NCBI GenBank assembly: GCA_963759095.1
Contig: CAVWYF010000028.1
Location: 62,001-126,000 of the forward strand
Direction: 5' to 3'
DNA: 64,000 nucleotides
Source: Anderseniella sp963759095
Lineage (GTDB): Bacteria > Pseudomonadota > Alphaproteobacteria > Rhizobiales > Aestuariivirgaceae
The first letter of the stretch is position 1. Each line of letters opens with the position of its first letter. The notes beneath the pieces were generated by a model. It worked only from the letters and a program-made list of their open reading frames with translations. It had not been told where the DNA came from and did no database searches. The translations under genes and the position numbers were made by a program. Below, piece after piece: positions 63,121 through 64,000 of the stretch.

Positions 63121-63969
63121 TTAGCTGATTTTTCCCGTCGAATGGGCGTAGGCCCAATACAGTTCGCGTGCCCTGGCATACATCGGACCGGGTTGCAGGT
63201 CACGGTCTTCAATCCTGATGACAGGTGAAACCTTGGCCCAGTTGCCGGTTGAAAACACCTCGTCGGCTGCCTGGAAATCTTGCCATTTCAACGAGCCCTC
63301 ATGCACCTTGATGCCGTCTTCACGCAGCAGGGTGATGATGCGCTGCCGGGTAATGCCGTTCAGGAAAGTGCCGTTGGGAACGGGTGTGAAAACCACACCG
63401 CCCTTGGCATACCAGATGTTGGCCGTGGCAAGTTCAGATACATTCGACAACGGATCCAGCATCACCGCATTGTCGAAGCCACGCGACCGGGCTTCACGCA
63501 TGGCGCGGGCTGAGTTGGGGTAATGGCACGCGGCTTTTGCATCGGTCGGCGCATATTCAAGCGACGGCCGGCGAAACGGCGAGCAGGTAACGGAAAACCC
63601 GGCGACCGGCGGCATGGGCGCATCATAAACCGACAGGGCGAACCGTGTCGTGTCAGGATCCACATCCACAAAGCCTTCATCGGCCCAGTACATCGGTCGG
63701 ATATAGAGTTCAGCGTCATCGGCAAATTTTGCGATGCCGTCGCGGGCCAACGCCTCGATCTCACGCGCATCATGCATCGGCTTCAGGCCAAAGGTTTTGG
63801 CGGACGCAACGACCCGGTCGCAATGCTGGTCAAGATCGGGGGCGGTCCCTTCAAAGGCACGGGCACCGTCAAACACGCACGACCCCAGCCACATGGCATG
63901 GGTCATGGGGCTGGCCACCATGGGCGGTGTGTCATGCCAGTTACCGTTCATCCACGTCCACGTAGCCAT
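63121..63969 (-). CDS. class IV aminotransferase (branched-chain aminotransferase-like)
   Basis: A 282-residue PLP enzyme of fold type IV. The Schiff-base lysine is that in TDAKAACHYPNSARAMREA. Other marks are VFDGARAFEGTAPDLDQH at the N-terminus, SNVSELATANIWYAKGG and LNGITRQRIITLL. IlvE usually moves an amino group between branched-chain amino acids and 2-oxoglutarate; D-amino acid transaminase or 4-amino-4-deoxychorismate lyase are less likely alternatives. The ATG (complement 63967-63969) is near the right edge, with its promoter partly outside. Confidence 0.88.
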   Translation of the reverse strand: MATWTWMNGNWHDTPPMVASPMTHAMWLGSCVFDGARAFEGTAPDLDQHCDRVVASAKTFGLKPMHDAREIEALARDGIAKFADDAELYIRPMYWADEGFVDVDPDTTRFALSVYDAPMPPVAGFSVTCSPFRRPSLEYAPTDAKAACHYPNSARAMREARSRGFDNAVMLDPLSNVSELATANIWYAKGGVVFTPVPNGTFLNGITRQRIITLLREDGIKVHEGSLKWQDFQAADEVFSTGNWAKVSPVIRIEDRDLQPGPMYARARELYWAYAHSTGKIS

Positions 63970-64000
63970 GTTTCGCCTCCTTGGATCAGGATGATTTTGG

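Overview
The window reads as a chromosomal segment of an alphaproteobacterium, most likely a marine member of the Hyphomicrobiales. This rests on the gene families: an R. etli-type asparaginase, an Omp25-type outer-membrane barrel, an HpnN-like hopanoid transporter, DUF1194, DUF2147, DUF4166 and DUF3179 proteins, and DctPQM TRAP transport. Coding is dense on both strands and the DNA is GC-rich, apart from a short low-GC accessory patch at 20985-22880. I see no phage, no CRISPR array and no complete insertion sequence.

Layout. 1-4300: start of a Rieske oxygenase, a small membrane protein, asparaginase, an MFS permease and two small orphan genes. 4464-4767: tRNA-Gln(UUG) and tRNA-Pro(CGG). 5125-7334: a TupA-like ATP-grasp protein and a small-molecule kinase. 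7325-15157: a minus-strand operon with a glutamine-synthetase-like ligase, iron alcohol dehydrogenase, aldehyde dehydrogenase, TRAP transporter and N-formylglutamate-amidohydrolase-like enzyme. It faces a divergent RpiR regulator across two palindromes. 16214-20983: a tandem glycine riboswitch and gcvT-gcvH-gcvP. 20985-22880: accessory patch. 22881-33964: thiolase, bioY, metallo-hydrolase, acyl-CoA synthetase, amidase, class III aminotransferase, VCBS protein, Cys/Met-type PLP enzyme, SDR, pdxH. 34231-41121: fabI, histidine phosphatase, double-barrel porin, vWA protein, aroC, HAD hydrolase, methyltransferase. 41389-44213: a lone cyanophycin-synthetase-type Mur ligase, a convergent 40-residue peptide gene, a YbaK-type deacylase and a membrane protein. 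44236-52170: xseB, HDAC-like deacetylase, DmdC-like dehydrogenase, Sua5, two envelope proteins, HpnN. 52418-55203: epimerase and DUF4166 genes under a GbsR/MarR repressor with two matching palindromes. 55335-63969: housekeeping and repair enzymes, including an AcuI-like reductase, YgfZ, Tag, an HD nucleotidase and a class IV aminotransferase.

How they work together. The 7.3-15.2 kb operon fits gamma-glutamylation of an imported amino alcohol: ligation to glutamate, oxidation by the alcohol and aldehyde dehydrogenases, then hydrolysis. If the substrate were ethanolamine the product would be glycine, which the riboswitch-controlled glycine cleavage genes next door would burn. The most novel-looking item is the 40-residue peptide beside the lone Mur ligase. 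It carries two copies of the heptapeptide SPEPSDD, encoded with six differences in 21 bases that are all silent.

Data-quality caution. gcvP, the thiolase, the metallo-hydrolase, the methyltransferase and probably one secreted protein are broken only by small insertions (ten events, no deletions, no in-frame nonsense changes). This looks more like consensus error than gene decay.
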